A DNA stretch of 64,000 nt from Primulina eburnea (GCF_022965805.1 NC_133102.1:5154885-5218884); one strand, 5' to 3'; shown: positions 34,205 through 46,039, counted from the stretch's first letter. Notes: generated by a model not told the origin, from the sequence alone. Numbers and translations: made by a program.

Positions 34205-37200
34205 TTGATACTCCTATTCTGTTGCAGATTTTTCTTGTGGTGCATGCGAAGATCACTCGACGTGGAGCTTGAATTTGACCCTGAAATCGAAAGAACTTTC
34301 CGCAGACGAAGACAGCAACAAAGACTCAAAGAACAGATGGAAAGACACGAGCAAGAACGTGGAGAGGAACAGCGTGACAATAGACAAGTTGAGATACCAC
34401 GTCGCATTCCGATGATGGATTATGCACAACCGTCTCTTGAGGGAGCACGTCCAAGCATCGTGAGACCAGTCATCCGAGCTAACCAGTTTGAGATCAAGCC
34501 AGCTATCATTCAGATGATTCAAAACACTGTTCAATTTGGGGGAAGTGCACTTGACGACCCTAATTCTCATATAGCTGATTTTCTTGAAATTTGCGATACT
34601 TTTAAGTTTAATGCTGTGTCTGATGATGCTGTTCGTTTGCGTTTATTTCCATTTTCACTAAGAGATAAAGCTAAGGCGTGGTTAAACTGTTTGCCTGTAG
34701 GGTCTATCACTACATGGGAGGATATGGCGAAGGCATTCCTGACCAAGTACTTTCCTCCGTCGAAGACTATGAAGCTGAGAGCCGACATTACTACTTTTGC
34801 TCAATATGAGCTTGAGTCACTTTACGAGGCGTGGGAGCGATACAAGGATTTATTGAGGAGATGTCCACACCATGAGCTACCTCTTGGGTTAGTTGTTCAA
34901 ACTTTTTACTACGGTCTGCTTACTTCTAACCGTACCATGATAGATGCTGCTGCCTGTGGTAACTTGCTGAGAAAAACGGCTGAGGAAGGATATGAATTAT
35001 TGGAGGAGATGGCTGCTAGCAGCTATCATCCTCATTCTGATAGGCAGAAACGAGGTGCGGGGGTTAATCAAGTTACTGATTTGTCTGCGGTGTCAGCACA
35101 GTTGGAGGCTTTGAACAGAAAGATTGATGGGATGAGTGCGAGTGGATCGGTTATGCGTCTGCAAGAGATTTTCTGTGATAAGTGTGGAGGTGAGCATGAC
35201 GTGCAGGATTGCCAAGATGGCAATCCATTCTATGTGCCTGAGGGAGCAAAACACGTGGGATTCCAGAACCGTCCTAGAAATGACCCTTATTCAAACTCCT
35301 ATAATCCGGGATGGAGGAATCACCCAAACTTTTCGTGGGGAGGTCAAAACAACCAAAACCGCCAACAAAGAGGGCCACCACATGGGATGCACCAAGGATT
35401 CAAGCCAGAACCGCCTAGGGAGGAGAAGTCAAATTTAGAGCAAATGATGACTAAATTTATTTCTGCAACCGAGACGAGATTTCAGAATCAGGATGCATCC
35501 ATAAAAGGGTTAGAGAATCAAATTGGACAATTGGCTAAGTTAATTGCTAATAGGGAGCAAGGAACTTTGCCAAGCAACACGGAGACTAACCCGAGAGAGC
35601 ATGTGAAAGCTGTGGAATTGCGCAGTGGAAAGGCACTTGAGTCTAAGGAGGAAAAGAACAAGCAAGGTGAGGATGAGGTGGAACAGCAAGGAGGTAAGTC
35701 TTCTAACTCTACTTTTACACCTATTGCACCGAGTAAAATTGTTATCCCCCCACCTTTTCCTGCAGCACTGAAAAAAGCTAAGTTAGATGCACAATTTGGT
35801 AAATTTCTTGAGATATTCAAAAAACTGCATATTAACATTCCTTTTGCTGATGCTTTACTGAATATGCCAAGTTATGCAAAATTCTTGAAAGATATCTTAG
35901 CAAACAAGCGGAAGCTAGAAGATCATATGACTGTGAACTTGACTGAAAATTGCTCCGCTTTAGTTCAAAACAGGATGCCTCCTAAGCAAAAAGATCCAGG
36001 GAGTTTCTCTATACCTTGCATTATTGGTGATATTAATTTTCATAAAGCTCTATGTGATCTTGGTGCGAGTATTAATTTGATGCCGTATTCTGTGTTTAGG
36101 AGACTGGGATTGGGTGAACCCAAGCCAACTAGGATGTCATTGCAGCTGGCTGACAGATCTGTCAAGTATCCACGTGGGATTATCGAAGATGTCTTGGTGA
36201 AAGTGGATAAGTTTATTTTTCCTGCAGATTTTGTAGTACTTGATATGGAGGAAGATTTGGAGATGCCTTTAATCCTAGGGAGACCATTTCTGGCTACAGG
36301 GAAAGCACTGATCGATGTTGACGAGGGAAATTTGAGACTGAGAGTTGGAGAAGAAGAAATTATTTTTGATGTCTTTAATACTCTCAAGCACACAATGCAC
36401 GATGATAGTTGTTTTCGCGTTGATGTCTTAGATTCTCTTGTTTGTGATTTTGTGCAGGATGGATTGCAAGAGCCATTGGAGGCTACTCTCACTACTGAAA
36501 AACAGGAGGACGAGCTGGACAAGGAAAGGATGGAGATGGTAGCTCATTTGAATGCCATTCCACCTTGGAGAAAGCAAGTGAGGCTTCGACTAGAGGAATT
36601 GGGGGATAGAAAAGATTTAGTGCCTCAAAAGTCAAGCCTAGAGGAGCCACCCACTTTGGAGCTCAAACCACTACCTCCACATCTCAAGTACGTATATTTA
36701 GGAGAAAATAATAAACTGCCTGTTATTATTTCCTCTTCTTTGACAGACGATATGGAGAGTAAGCTCTTGGGAGTCCTTAAGGAGCATAGAGGAGCATTCG
36801 CTTGGAAAGTTTCGGACATCAAGGGGATAAGTCCTTCGATCTGCATGCACAAAATCCTAATGGAAGATAAGTACTCACCTCTAGCACAACCACAAAGGAG
36901 ACTCAATCCAAAGATGCAAGAGGTAGTAAAAGCTGAAACGATCAAACTTCTGGACGCAGGTATTATCTATCCTATCTCTGATAGTGCGTGGGTAAGTCCT
37001 GTACAATGTGTGCCTAAAAAGGGTGGGATTACTGTTATTACCAATGAAAAAAATGAGTTGATTCCCACTAGAATCGTTACGGGTTGGCGTGTGTGCATGG
37101 ATTATAGGAAATTAAATGATGCAACCCGTAAAGATCACTTCCCCTTGCCATTTATTGATCAAATGATTGAACGATTAGCCGGTCATGAATTTTACTGTTT

Positions 37201-39013
37201 TTTGGATGGATATTCGGGATACAACCAAATCACAATTGCACCCGAGGACCAAGAGAAAACTACTTTCACTTGCCCTTATGGTACTTTTGCGTTTAGGCGT
37301 ATGCCCTTTGGTCTATGCAATGCACATGCTACATTTCAAAGATGCATGACCGCTATTTTTCATGACATGATTGAGAATTTTCTTGAAGTTTTTATGGATG
37401 ATTTCTCTATTTTTGGCTCTTCATTTGATGAATGTTTAAAAAATTTGAATTTGGTGCTCATTAGATGTGAAGAGAGCAATTTGGTGTTAAATTGGGAGAA
37501 ATGTCACTTCATGGTGCAAGAGGGGATTGTGTTAGGACACAAAGTATCGGAGAATGGAATCGAGGTCGACAAGGCCAAGGTGGAAGTGATCAAAAATCTA
37601 CCACCACCTTCATCGATAAAGGGAGTTCGAAGTTTCCTAGGCCATGCGGGTTTTTATAGGCGTTTTATTAAGGATTTTTCTAAAATTGCTAAACCTTTAT
37701 CCTCTTTGTTGATGAAAGATGTTGAGTTTAATTTTGATTCTACTTGTCTGCAGGCATTCGAAGTACTCAAGAAGAGCTTGGTGACAGCACCTGTGCTGAC
37801 TGCCCCTGATTGGGAGTTACCGTTTGAGGTAATGTGCGATGCTAGTGATACAGCTGTTGGTGCGGTGCTGGGTCAAAGGAAGAACAAGGTATTTCATACC
37901 ATCTACTATGCAAGTAAGACCTTAAATGATGCTCAATTGAATTATGCTACTACTGAAAAGGAACTACTTGCTATAGTATTTGCTTTTGAGAAATTTCATT
38001 CATACCTTGTTCTGTCTAAAGTGATTGTGTATACAGATCATTCTGCCCTAAAATACTTGCTTGCTAAGAAAGATGCGAAACCTAGGTTAATTAGGTGGAT
38101 TTTACTATTGCAAGAATTTGATCTCGAGATTCGAGATAAAAAGGGTGTAGAAAATGTGGTTGCTGATCATCTGTCTAGGCTTGAGGATGTTAGAATTAAT
38201 GGCTTTAACACTGATATAGATGACTGGTTCCCTGATGAGCAATTGTTTGAGGTAAATGCGTGCCCTTGGTATGCCAATTTCGCAAATTTTCTTGTCACTG
38301 GCACACCTCCCCCAAATTTATCGTTTCACCAAAGAAAGAAATTCTTTTCTGACGTGAAATATTATTTTTGGGAGGAACCGTTTTTGTTTAAAATCTGTGC
38401 AGATGCCATGATAAGGAGATGTGTAGCGGAGGAGGAAACCAGTCAAATTCTGAACCACTGCCATGACCGTGAGGTAGGTGGTCACTTTGGACCCATACGG
38501 ACGGCATCTAAGGTACTCGAATGTGGCTTCTATTGGCCAACTCTTTTTAAGGATGCTCGTTTGTATGTTCTCAATTGTGATAGATGCCAACGCACAGGTA
38601 ATATTTCTAACCGTCATGAGATGCCTTTGAATAACATTATTGAGTGTGAAATATTTGATGTGTGGGGGATTGATTTTATGGGTCCTTTTCCTGCGTCTTT
38701 TACAAAGAAATTTATTTTGGTGGCAGTAGAGTATGTATCTAAATGGGTGGAGGCGGAGGCTTGTGCCACGAATGATGCACAAGTGGTGTTAAAATTTTTG
38801 AAAAAACACATTTTTAATCGATTCGGTACACCACGTGCAATCATAAGTGATGGTGGCACCCATTTTTGCAACAAAATTTTTGATAAACTGATGGGCAAAT
38901 ATGGTGTCACCCACAAAGTTTCCACTCCATACCACCCTCAGACTAGTGGACAAGTTGAAGTGTCCAATCGAGAGATTAAGAGGATTTTAGAAAAGACGGT
39001 TAATGTGAATTGA
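34205..39013 (+). CDS. Athila gag-pol polyprotein, stopped early in the integrase
   Basis: 1,602 codons from the first [20 protein letters not shown] at 34244 is the more likely start, since upstream residues are hydrophobic and not Gag-like. Domains in order, numbered from 34205: Gag (about 110-250, [19 protein letters not shown]); a CxxCxxxHxxxxC zinc knuckle near 320; aspartic protease with DLGASIN near 618; reverse transcriptase (VCMDYRKLN near 960, FMDDFS near 1062); RNase H ([13 protein letters not shown] near 1210); and integrase with an H-H-C-C finger from about 1417 and the D, D and E catalytic residues (IDFMGP, ISDGG, VEVSNRE) all present. The frame ends at TGA 39011-39013, just after the catalytic Glu. 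The same frame then stays open to 39550. Confidence 0.93.
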   Translation: MILLFCCRFFLWCMRRSLDVELEFDPEIERTFRRRRQQQRLKEQMERHEQERGEEQRDNRQVEIPRRIPMMDYAQPSLEGARPSIVRPVIRANQFEIKPAIIQMIQNTVQFGGSALDDPNSHIADFLEICDTFKFNAVSDDAVRLRLFPFSLRDKAKAWLNCLPVGSITTWEDMAKAFLTKYFPPSKTMKLRADITTFAQYELESLYEAWERYKDLLRRCPHHELPLGLVVQTFYYGLLTSNRTMIDAAACGNLLRKTAEEGYELLEEMAASSYHPHSDRQKRGAGVNQVTDLSAVSAQLEALNRKIDGMSASGSVMRLQEIFCDKCGGEHDVQDCQDGNPFYVPEGAKHVGFQNRPRNDPYSNSYNPGWRNHPNFSWGGQNNQNRQQRGPPHGMHQGFKPEPPREEKSNLEQMMTKFISATETRFQNQDASIKGLENQIGQLAKLIANREQGTLPSNTETNPREHVKAVELRSGKALESKEEKNKQGEDEVEQQGGKSSNSTFTPIAPSKIVIPPPFPAALKKAKLDAQFGKFLEIFKKLHINIPFADALLNMPSYAKFLKDILANKRKLEDHMTVNLTENCSALVQNRMPPKQKDPGSFSIPCIIGDINFHKALCDLGASINLMPYSVFRRLGLGEPKPTRMSLQLADRSVKYPRGIIEDVLVKVDKFIFPADFVVLDMEEDLEMPLILGRPFLATGKALIDVDEGNLRLRVGEEEIIFDVFNTLKHTMHDDSCFRVDVLDSLVCDFVQDGLQEPLEATLTTEKQEDELDKERMEMVAHLNAIPPWRKQVRLRLEELGDRKDLVPQKSSLEEPPTLELKPLPPHLKYVYLGENNKLPVIISSSLTDDMESKLLGVLKEHRGAFAWKVSDIKGISPSICMHKILMEDKYSPLAQPQRRLNPKMQEVVKAETIKLLDAGIIYPISDSAWVSPVQCVPKKGGITVITNEKNELIPTRIVTGWRVCMDYRKLNDATRKDHFPLPFIDQMIERLAGHEFYCFLDGYSGYNQITIAPEDQEKTTFTCPYGTFAFRRMPFGLCNAHATFQRCMTAIFHDMIENFLEVFMDDFSIFGSSFDECLKNLNLVLIRCEESNLVLNWEKCHFMVQEGIVLGHKVSENGIEVDKAKVEVIKNLPPPSSIKGVRSFLGHAGFYRRFIKDFSKIAKPLSSLLMKDVEFNFDSTCLQAFEVLKKSLVTAPVLTAPDWELPFEVMCDASDTAVGAVLGQRKNKVFHTIYYASKTLNDAQLNYATTEKELLAIVFAFEKFHSYLVLSKVIVYTDHSALKYLLAKKDAKPRLIRWILLLQEFDLEIRDKKGVENVVADHLSRLEDVRINGFNTDIDDWFPDEQLFEVNACPWYANFANFLVTGTPPPNLSFHQRKKFFSDVKYYFWEEPFLFKICADAMIRRCVAEEETSQILNHCHDREVGGHFGPIRTASKVLECGFYWPTLFKDARLYVLNCDRCQRTGNISNRHEMPLNNIIECEIFDVWGIDFMGPFPASFTKKFILVAVEYVSKWVEAEACATNDAQVVLKFLKKHIFNRFGTPRAIISDGGTHFCNKIFDKLMGKYGVTHKVSTPYHPQTSGQVEVSNREIKRILEKTVNVN

Positions 39014-39550
39014 AAGGACTGGTCCATTCGGTTAGATGATGCTTTGTGGGCTTATCGTACTGCGTTCAAAACACCTATAGGCACTACACCATATAGGTTA
39101 CTTTTTGGTAAAGCATGTCATCTACCCGTAGAATTAGAGCATAGAGCATATTGGGCGACCAAGGCACTGAACTTTGATTTTGCTCTTGCAGGTGAAAAAC
39201 GACTGTTGCAGTTGAGTCAGTTGGATGAGTTCCGAGGTACAGCGTATGATCTTGCCCTATCTTACAAGGAACGCACCAAAATAGCCCATGATAAACACAT
39301 TGTAAGAAGAGAATTCAAAGTGGGTGAAGCGGTGTTGTTATACAACTCTCGCTTACGACTCTTTCCGGGCAAGCTGAAGTCAAGATGGTCAGGACCATTC
39401 GTTATAGCCGAGGTGTTCCCATCAGGTGCAGTGGTGTTGCATGACGGCAAGGAAGGGACGTTTACTGTGAACGCCCAAAGATTAAAGCACTATATTGGTG
39501 GCACGATTGAGCCACAAATTGGAGTCACTCGGCTCCAAGACAGTCGTTAA
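39014..39550 (+). pseudogene. Athila integrase C-terminal part, downstream of the stop
   Basis: This continues in the same reading frame as gag-pol after the single TGA at 39011-39013. It reads [20 protein letters not shown] and [20 protein letters not shown], the end of the gypsy integrase core. A C-terminal DNA-binding-like part follows ([20 protein letters not shown]). No ATG stands close to its start except at 39044. It is best read as the severed tail of pol and not as a separate gene. Confidence 0.88.
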
Positions 39551-39707
39551 GGACATGGGTGAAAAGTCGAGCTCTAGACGATAAATTGAGAACTACTTCT
39601 ACTCCTTATTTTATTCTTTTCGTTAGTTAATTAATTGCATCATTTGCATTTAGATAATTGCATGGCATTTGCATTAAATTTTTTTTTCAAAATGATTTCG
39701 AAAATAC
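39551..39707 (+). other. Spacer between pol and the hairpin cassettes
   Basis: T-rich, non-coding. Confidence 0.5.
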
Positions 39708-40100
39708 CTCGCTAGGGCGGTTCATTTTAACCGCCCCAGCGAGAGGTTGTAATTTGTAATGGATTTTTGGCCGAGCATGCATCGCTAGGGCGGACACTTT
39801 TGTCCGCCCCAGCGAGGAATCGAAATTTTCAAAAACATTTTTTCCCGAAAATCCCTCGCTAGGGCGGTCAAACTTGACCGCCCCCGCGAGTGTTACAACT
39901 TTTCAAAATAATTTTAGTCGAGGATGTCTCGCTCGGGCGGTCTAAACTGACCGCCCTAACGAACACTCGCGTCTTTTTAAAATTTTTAAAACCGAGGTTC
40001 TCCCGCTAGGGCGGACACTTTTGTCCGCCCCAGCGAGCACTCGTAATTTTCGGGCAGACAGACTCTCGCTAGGGCGGACACTTTTGACCGCCCTAGCGAG
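39708..40100 (+). repeat. Six GC-rich hairpin cassettes upstream of the env-position ORF
   Basis: Cassettes at 39708-39743, 39781-39816, 39855-39890, 39928-39963, 40002-40037 and 40065-40100, spaced 63-74 bp start to start. Inner arms vary in step: GGTT/AACC, GGACA/TGTCC, GGTCA/TGACC. Spacer sequences are unrelated to each other. Confidence 0.93.
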
Positions 40101-40388
40101 TCGCGAATGTTTAAAAGCTGCGCCCTCCCTTCTCTCTTCTCCCACTCGCAAAACCTACACTTTTCTCTCAAATTTTCGCCCCTCCACTCCAGATCTGAAG
40201 CGATTGACGTGGTTTCTTGCCAATTTACAGGTATATTTGTGAATCTCCATTGTTGCAAAGCCCAAGACGCGATTTTCCCGGCCAAATCTACACTCTCCGA
40301 CCACCACCCACGCCGCCGCCTCTTCACGTTCCGGCGAGCTTCCAAATTTTTCGGCGACTTCATATTACTTGTGCACTCTACTCTTACC

Positions 40389-41381
40389 ATGGCTTCCAAA
40401 CGCTCGAAGGTTGCAGGACGAGGGTGGACGAATTTTTTAGCACAACCGAATGCGGCTGTGGTGCCGGTTGTACGTGAGTTTTACGCTAACGCCCCGGAAG
40501 GGACTGAAAATAAGGCTAGGGTGAGGGGACGTCAAGTCCCATATGATCCTAAAACGATAAATGATTTGTTGGGTTTACCGGCAGTGGATGATTCGGTATT
40601 CCAGGCTTGGGTGCTGAATCCGGATTACGATCTGATCATTCACACATTGTGTTATTCGGGCACTACGTGGAAGCAGCCGGGAACGTATACGGTGTTTCTT
40701 GAGAAATTTTTGAAGGTGGAGGCGGCACTTTGGTATGCCTTTCTATCGAAGAGATTGATGCCGGTAGGGCATACGAGTGATGTACAGCGGGATAGGGCGG
40801 TGGTTCTTTATGCGATCTATACCGGGATGCCTATTGATGTGGGCAAACTCATATTCGGGCAGCTGACTATCTGTATCAATTGCAACAATTTAGCCTTTTA
40901 TTTCCCCACTATCGTGACTGAGCTATGTGCCCGCGCGGGTGTGATTTTCGCGCACGATGATGAGTGGCTACCGCCACTGAGAGCCATCGATGAGGCTCTG
41001 CATACCTCCAAGTACGCGAAGAGACGGGATGAGCTGCCCGCTGATGTATTTTACGGTCACGTGCAAGCCGCTCCACCACCGCCGGTCGTCGGACATCCAC
41101 CACCACCGCAGCCACGCCGCCGTGCCATTCGAGACCGAGTCGACGAGTTGGGCGCTTGGGCCACCTACCAGACTCATTATCAGGCCATCGACCAAGCCCA
41201 CACTCTGAACATCGAGTACTTGGTGCAGGGCATCTCGACTCACTTGGGCTTAGACACTTCCGGCCGGCCGCCTGTTCCAGCATACCCGCCACCTTTCCAC
41301 TTCCAGTACACGTATCCTATGCCGCCTGCAGCTGACGAGGGCAGTCCACCACCTGAGCATGATGAGGAGGAGGAGTTTTGA
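40389..41381 (+). CDS. Athila third ORF (env position), plant transposon protein domain
   Basis: 330 aa from the ATG at 40389 (ACCATGG context). The frame is open upstream to 40107, but that part looks like untranslated leader. Residues about 20-220 (VVREFYANAPE, VRGRQVPYDPKTINDLLGLP, VGKLIFGQLTIC, FYFPTIVTELCARAGV) resemble the putative plant transposon protein domain found in many Athila-related ORFs. The C-terminal 110 residues are Pro/His-rich and end in an acidic run (EEEEF). I see no signal peptide or membrane segment, so there is no support for envelope function. Its role in the element is not known. The frame is intact, unlike pol. Confidence 0.82.
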   Translation: MASKRSKVAGRGWTNFLAQPNAAVVPVVREFYANAPEGTENKARVRGRQVPYDPKTINDLLGLPAVDDSVFQAWVLNPDYDLIIHTLCYSGTTWKQPGTYTVFLEKFLKVEAALWYAFLSKRLMPVGHTSDVQRDRAVVLYAIYTGMPIDVGKLIFGQLTICINCNNLAFYFPTIVTELCARAGVIFAHDDEWLPPLRAIDEALHTSKYAKRRDELPADVFYGHVQAAPPPPVVGHPPPPQPRRRAIRDRVDELGAWATYQTHYQAIDQAHTLNIEYLVQGISTHLGLDTSGRPPVPAYPPPFHFQYTYPMPPAADEGSPPPEHDEEEEF

Positions 41382-42634
41382 TCAGGGGAGTTCACTGTTT
41401 CCCCTTTCTTTTTCTTTTGCATTTTCTATTGTTGCATTTGAATTCATAAGTTGTTATTGTTTTTCGTGTCTGTTTCGTTTTGTGCGATGAGGGCATTGCA
41501 CAACTCTAGTATGAGGGGGTCGGGTAGTTTGTTTTGTTTGTTTGTTCAGTTATTTAGTTTGTTAGTTGGGTTTTTAAGTCGGTGTATTTTCGTTGTTAGA
41601 TTGTGAGTCGTTTATGGTGAGTTGACATGATTTATGAGCCGATGATGATGTTGCTTTGAGAAATATTGATTGGGTCAATGCATGAATGATACTCTGGATT
41701 GTTGAAACATGAGTTTTGGTGCAAATTTTGAACTTTTTGAGCACATATGTGTGGGGCCTAGAATTTTGTAGGAATAATGGTGAAATTTGAAATTCTTGTT
41801 GGTTAACTTGAAAGACATCACGTATGAATTGATTTAGCATGAAAACCCGTGGAAATAAGTCACTAATTGAGATCGTGCATGATAGCATTTGACTGACCTT
41901 GAACCGTACATATGCCCCCTTGTCAATACCCTGAATTCAAATACAGTACTCCTAACCAGCTGTAATCCAAAAAGATATATTCTTAGCCTAGGAAGTACAT
42001 GTGTGAAAATTGTGCATCAAAATGTTGAAATAACAAAGTTCTTGTAAAAAGAACTTTGTGAAAAAAGGAGATGTAAGGTGAGGGGGAGCCGAAAATAAAA
42101 GGAATGAAATTCTATTCCTAGGCTAAAAGTTGGAGATGTAAGGAGTCGAGGAAGTCTGACACACAGTCTTGACAATTGCATAATGAAAATGATCGATGTA
42201 CTCCCAACTTTTCGCCACTTGAGCTTATTTTCTTTCCTTTCGACACCCTTCTATGCACTAAAAAATTGACTAAAGTTCAAAATGATGGTTAGTGATGAAT
42301 GGACACGGGGATGCATGCTAGTGAGATTTGTATTGAAGTGTTAATTGAGTGACTTGCATAACTTGACGATTGATCTATTTGACGTACGAATGACTAGACC
42401 CACCATGACACACACACGTTCGAATTAGTGCCAAGACTTATTTGTAGATGAAAAAGAGTATTTATTTGTGAAATGACTTGATTATGATGTGAAAAAATTT
42501 ACTGAGGCACGAACATAAAATTGTTAACTCACCATTAACTTTTTCTGGTGTTGGTTATTTCGTTTTTTTTTATTTATTTTGTCTGTTTAGAATCTCGTGC
42601 TTTAACCTATTTTACTCGAGGGCGAGCAAAAGGT
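41382..42634 (+). other. Athila 3' non-coding region
   Basis: About 1.25 kb without ORFs, between the third ORF and the PPT. It contains a second copy of the PPT motif at 41507-41520. Confidence 0.6.
41507..41520 (+). promoter_or_regulatory. Internal copy of the polypurine tract
   Basis: TAGTATGAGGGGGT is identical to the 14 bp that end the PPT at 42635-42648, and both are preceded by GAGGGC within about 25 bp. Confidence 0.7.
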
Positions 42635-42648
42635 TAGTATGAGGGGGT
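42635..42648 (+). promoter_or_regulatory. Athila 3' polypurine tract
   Basis: TAGTATGAGGGGGT directly abuts the TG of the 3' LTR, the expected place for plus-strand priming. Confidence 0.85.
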
Positions 42649-42837
42649 TGATAGGACTCGTTTTTACGTGTTTTTAGTGTTGGTTTCGAGTCGCATTCAT
42701 ACATCATATTAGCTTGTTCTAGTTTATTCTTGCATTTTGTTTGCATTATTTAGCATATGACTGATTTCGTGTGTTTTGTGGTATTTTGTAGGAATGGAAC
42801 CAAATATAGCAGAAAATGGGCACAACAACGAAGAAGC

Positions 42838-43092
42838 CTCGCTAGGGCGGTCAAAACTGACCGCCCCAGCGAGCATTCTAGTCTTACCGAGGATATCGAA
42901 CAGAAGACCTCTCGCTAGGGCGGTTAAAACTGACCGCCCCAGCGAGACTGCTAGCCTGGACAAGAGAATTTAACAGAAGATCTCTCGCTCGGGCGGTCAA
43001 AAGTGGCCGCCCCAGCGAGACTAGAGAGAAGGCTCAAAGTTTTTATTCGAGAGTCACTCGCCCCAGCGGTCAAAACCTACCGCCCTAGCGAG
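42838..43092 (+). repeat. Four GC-rich hairpin cassettes in the 3' LTR
   Basis: Cassettes at 42838-42873, 42911-42946, 42984-43019 and 43057-43092, matching those of the 5' LTR. Confidence 0.92.
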
Positions 43093-43538
43093 TTACGCGA
43101 TCCAGCAAGATTCTGCGAGATTTGTTTCTATTTTCATGGACTCTATCCAAGACCACTAACCTAATACACGAGATTGGGCGCCGTTTTTCAGACTTACACA
43201 TCATATTTTCATCATTTTTTCTGGGAGAGAAGGCTAGGAGTAAGGAAGACTTTCGAAGAACTCGAGAATTCCAAGCGTCGCAGCCATCTTCCATCGTCAT
43301 ATTTAGTATTTTATTATTCAGTATTTTATTCTCTTGCATAGATTGTTGATTTTTAGTATGAATTTGGTTGGCTAAACTCTAAATTTGTTGGGATTTGAGG
43401 GGATCCTACCCATACTCGTTGTTTAACATTATTTCTTGACATTTTTACAAGTGATTTGTTTATGCTATTGTTATTTCTTGTTTCAAGCGAAGCCTAGCTA
43501 TCTTCCTTTGATTATTGCATGTTGTTAACGATTTCGAC

Positions 43539-43760
43539 TAGGGGTGGGAAAAATACCGAAATTACCGAAAAATAATCATACCGTACCGACATTTTTTTAG
43601 GTATACCACATTTTTTCGGTATATCGAATTTTTTTTCGGTATCATTATGGTATTGGTGTGAATTTTTTCCATAGTAAAATTTCGGAATTTCGGTATCGGT
43701 ACCGGTATGAATTTTTTGATATCGATATTTTTGCCACGGTATACCGAAAATCCACCCCTA
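43539..43760. mobile_element. hAT-type MITE inside the Athila 3' LTR
   Basis: Same 222-bp insertion as in the 5' LTR, with TSD ATTTCGAC at 43531-43538 and 43761-43768. Confidence 0.92.
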
Positions 43761-44626
43761 ATTTCGACAGACTAATTAACAATAGGATCGCATAGTATAA
43801 ACCACGGACTTACAATTTTAGTAGACATACGGAATTGGGTACGTGTCGATAGTAATAGTTCACCCGGATGAAAGCTAGTGGATTCCATAGAACGTAATGC
43901 AATCGTGAACTGTTAAATAATTGAGGACACTTGATTACTGCATGTTTATGATTAGTATTAATATAGCTCGACAGAGTATATTGATTAGTCTAGGGAATTC
44001 CGTCGAATGCACGAGTAAAAGTCGAGTCTAATTATCTGAACACGAGTGGTAGGTGAACTGATAATTCCCAACAAATTCGTTTCTCATTTGATTTTCATCC
44101 AATTTAATCATTGATTTCTTGATTATTTGTTCTTGCATTTTAATCATTTTAGTATTAAATTCACTTTAGTTTAATCACCAACTCCATCTATCGTTGCTAG
44201 AGAAATTTAAGTGAAAATAAGAATATTGTAACGCAGTCCTTGTGGATCGATACTCGTATTCACGTACGTTTATTATAACTTGACTATCGTGCACTTGCGA
44301 TATTTTAAATCGAGCTTTCATTTATAAAACAAATTTTGGGACTATTCACTGTGCAAGTTTTGCTCGATCAGGCACTATCAGTGATACCTAGGGGATCATG
44401 GGACGATGCTACTAGACGCTCTTACCATGATCCGATGGGTGCTATCAGAAATGAGTTCTGACATTCTTGATCAAGGTGTTGATAGAAAGAATGGGGCTAA
44501 CTAGGGTAAGCCCGAATAAAGGATTTTGTCCTAAATCACAAAGAGTTGTGAACCCACGGCTAGCTGTATTCCTGAACCATTGAGGGTCACACAAGCACTG
44601 GATCGTTTGTTCCCGTTGAGATAATA

Positions 44627-44960
44627 AATTCAAAGAGTTGAATTTATATTATGATATAGTAAATTCAAGGAGTTGAATTTATGATAGTAAAATTTTGAGA
44701 AAATAATTTCAAGGAGTTGAATTTATGAGATAGTAAATTCAAGAAGTTGAATTTATGAAATTTGGAGAGAATGAATTCAATGAGTTGAATTTATAAAATT
44801 TGATAATTTAATTTATTAAACTCAAAAGTTGGGTTTATTAAATATTAAATTTTGGAGGTGATAAATTCAAAGAGTTGAATTTATAATTTAAATAATAAAT
44901 TCAAATGTTGAATTTATAATTAATTTAATTTATTAAGCTCAAACGTTGAGTTTATTAAAT
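44627..44960 (+). repeat. Array of short AT-rich inverted repeats in the outer LTR
   Basis: About nine copies of a palindrome of the form TAAATTCAA-nGAG-TTGAATTTA at irregular spacing of 30-45 bp, with variants ACTCAAAAGTTGGGT and GCTCAAACGTTGAGT. Several variants keep the arms complementary. Confidence 0.85.
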
Positions 44961-45362
44961 ACTAAATTAAATATAATGAGAATTATGTTTAATGGGCTTG
45001 TAGGAGTACAAGTTCAACATACTAAATGATTAAAGTTTTTAATGGACTTTGATTAATAAATTAAACTAGTTGGACTAGCTCAATTAATTAATCAAGTTCA
45101 TTAATGTTAATTATGTGTATTAGCTCATCACTTGATTAATATATGTAGTAGATGAGCTAAACCCTAGCCTCAATGAGACCACAAGTTTTCGAAACAATTT
45201 TGGTGATTTGGAAAAGAAAAGATTTGGTATGCAATAAGAATATTTCATTGACTTAATTAATTGAATTAATTAAGTAAATGAATTATTAGTATTAAAATAA
45301 GGATTTACCTATCCTTAAAACATGGCATACAATCGTGGGTTTTGATTTTTTAAAATCAACAA

Positions 45363-46039
45363 TGATGCCACCCGGGTCGAACAGTGGAGTCGGGTCGGTA
45401 ACTCTACCAGGTAAGCTATCAAGAATACGGGAAGAAATATGAGCTAAGACGGCGGACTGGGAAGAAGATTCTTCGTTGACCTTTGAAAGATCTGCCAATA
45501 AGAAAAACAACCACGTGAATGGGCGCCGGAGGGGGTCCCCGGCGTGGCCACTCCGATGCTTAAGTCAGCAGGGTACTCAAACAAGAAACCAATGTAGCCA
45601 AGTGATGGCTGTGATATTGGTGTGCAATAAATGAGTGTGTTAAATGTTCATTAATATCTGAATGAAGGAATAAATGCAAAACCTGGTATTTATAGTGGAG
45701 GAAATAATAATGACCTCGTTTTTTGGGACGTGCGCATTAAATATACTAGGGCGGCTGATTATACCCTATTGTTCTGACATGTCAAATCATGTATTGGTCA
45801 TATCCCATCTGTCCAGTCACTCATTAATGTTAATAGGTCGGCCGCGTGTATTTCAACATCATTAAATGCCTCCCTCGCTTCGAGATGTCAGAAGAGAAGT
45901 CATACCAGAACTCTGGTGCTATGTCCTGAATCAACCACTCGAGAGATGGGCTGTCCTGACCCGGGCATCGCTCATGGGCCTGACCCATGACCCTAGCATT
46001 CCCGGGATCAACTGCCCGGGACATATTGGGGTATCATCA
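45363..46039 (-). repeat. Tat 3' LTR, 677 bp
   Basis: In plus-strand reading TGATGCCACCCGGG to GGGGTATCATCA. A minus-strand TATA box (TATAAATA) lies at 45687-45694. Short ORFs here recur identically in the other LTR and are not genes. Confidence 0.95.

Larger units (their letters stand above)
32339..44370 (+). mobile_element. Athila-type Ty3/gypsy retrotransposon, 12.0 kb
   Basis: A perfect 5-bp TSD GGCAC (32334-32338 and 44371-44375) flanks TG...CA ends. Order: 5' LTR, tRNA-Asp-type PBS, gag-pro-RT-RH-INT in one frame, hairpin cassettes, env-position ORF, PPT, 3' LTR. The FMDDFSIFG reverse-transcriptase box, long LTRs, PBS type and extra 3' ORF indicate the Athila clade. By eye the LTRs differ at one substitution, one single-base indel, a 74-bp deletion in the 5' copy, and a 129-bp duplication at the 5' edge, so it is a young insertion. 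An in-frame TGA in the integrase probably makes this copy non-autonomous. Confidence 0.93.
42649..44370 (+). repeat. Athila 3' LTR, 1,722 bp
   Basis: TGATAGGACTCG to GCTCGATCA. It carries the same hairpin cassettes and hAT MITE as the 5' LTR, plus the 74 bp (around 43971-44044) missing from the 5' copy. At 42844 it has GGGCGG where the 5' copy has GGACGG. Confidence 0.95.

Noticed and set aside
40107..40388. N-terminal 94-residue extension of the Athila third ORF
   Set aside because: The ATG at 40389 has better context, and the extension runs into hairpin-cassette leader sequence without domain similarity.
32657..43092. CRISPR-like array impression of the repeated cassettes
   Set aside because: The genome is eukaryotic, repeats are inverted and variable, spacing is uneven, and they are LTR/retrotransposon parts.
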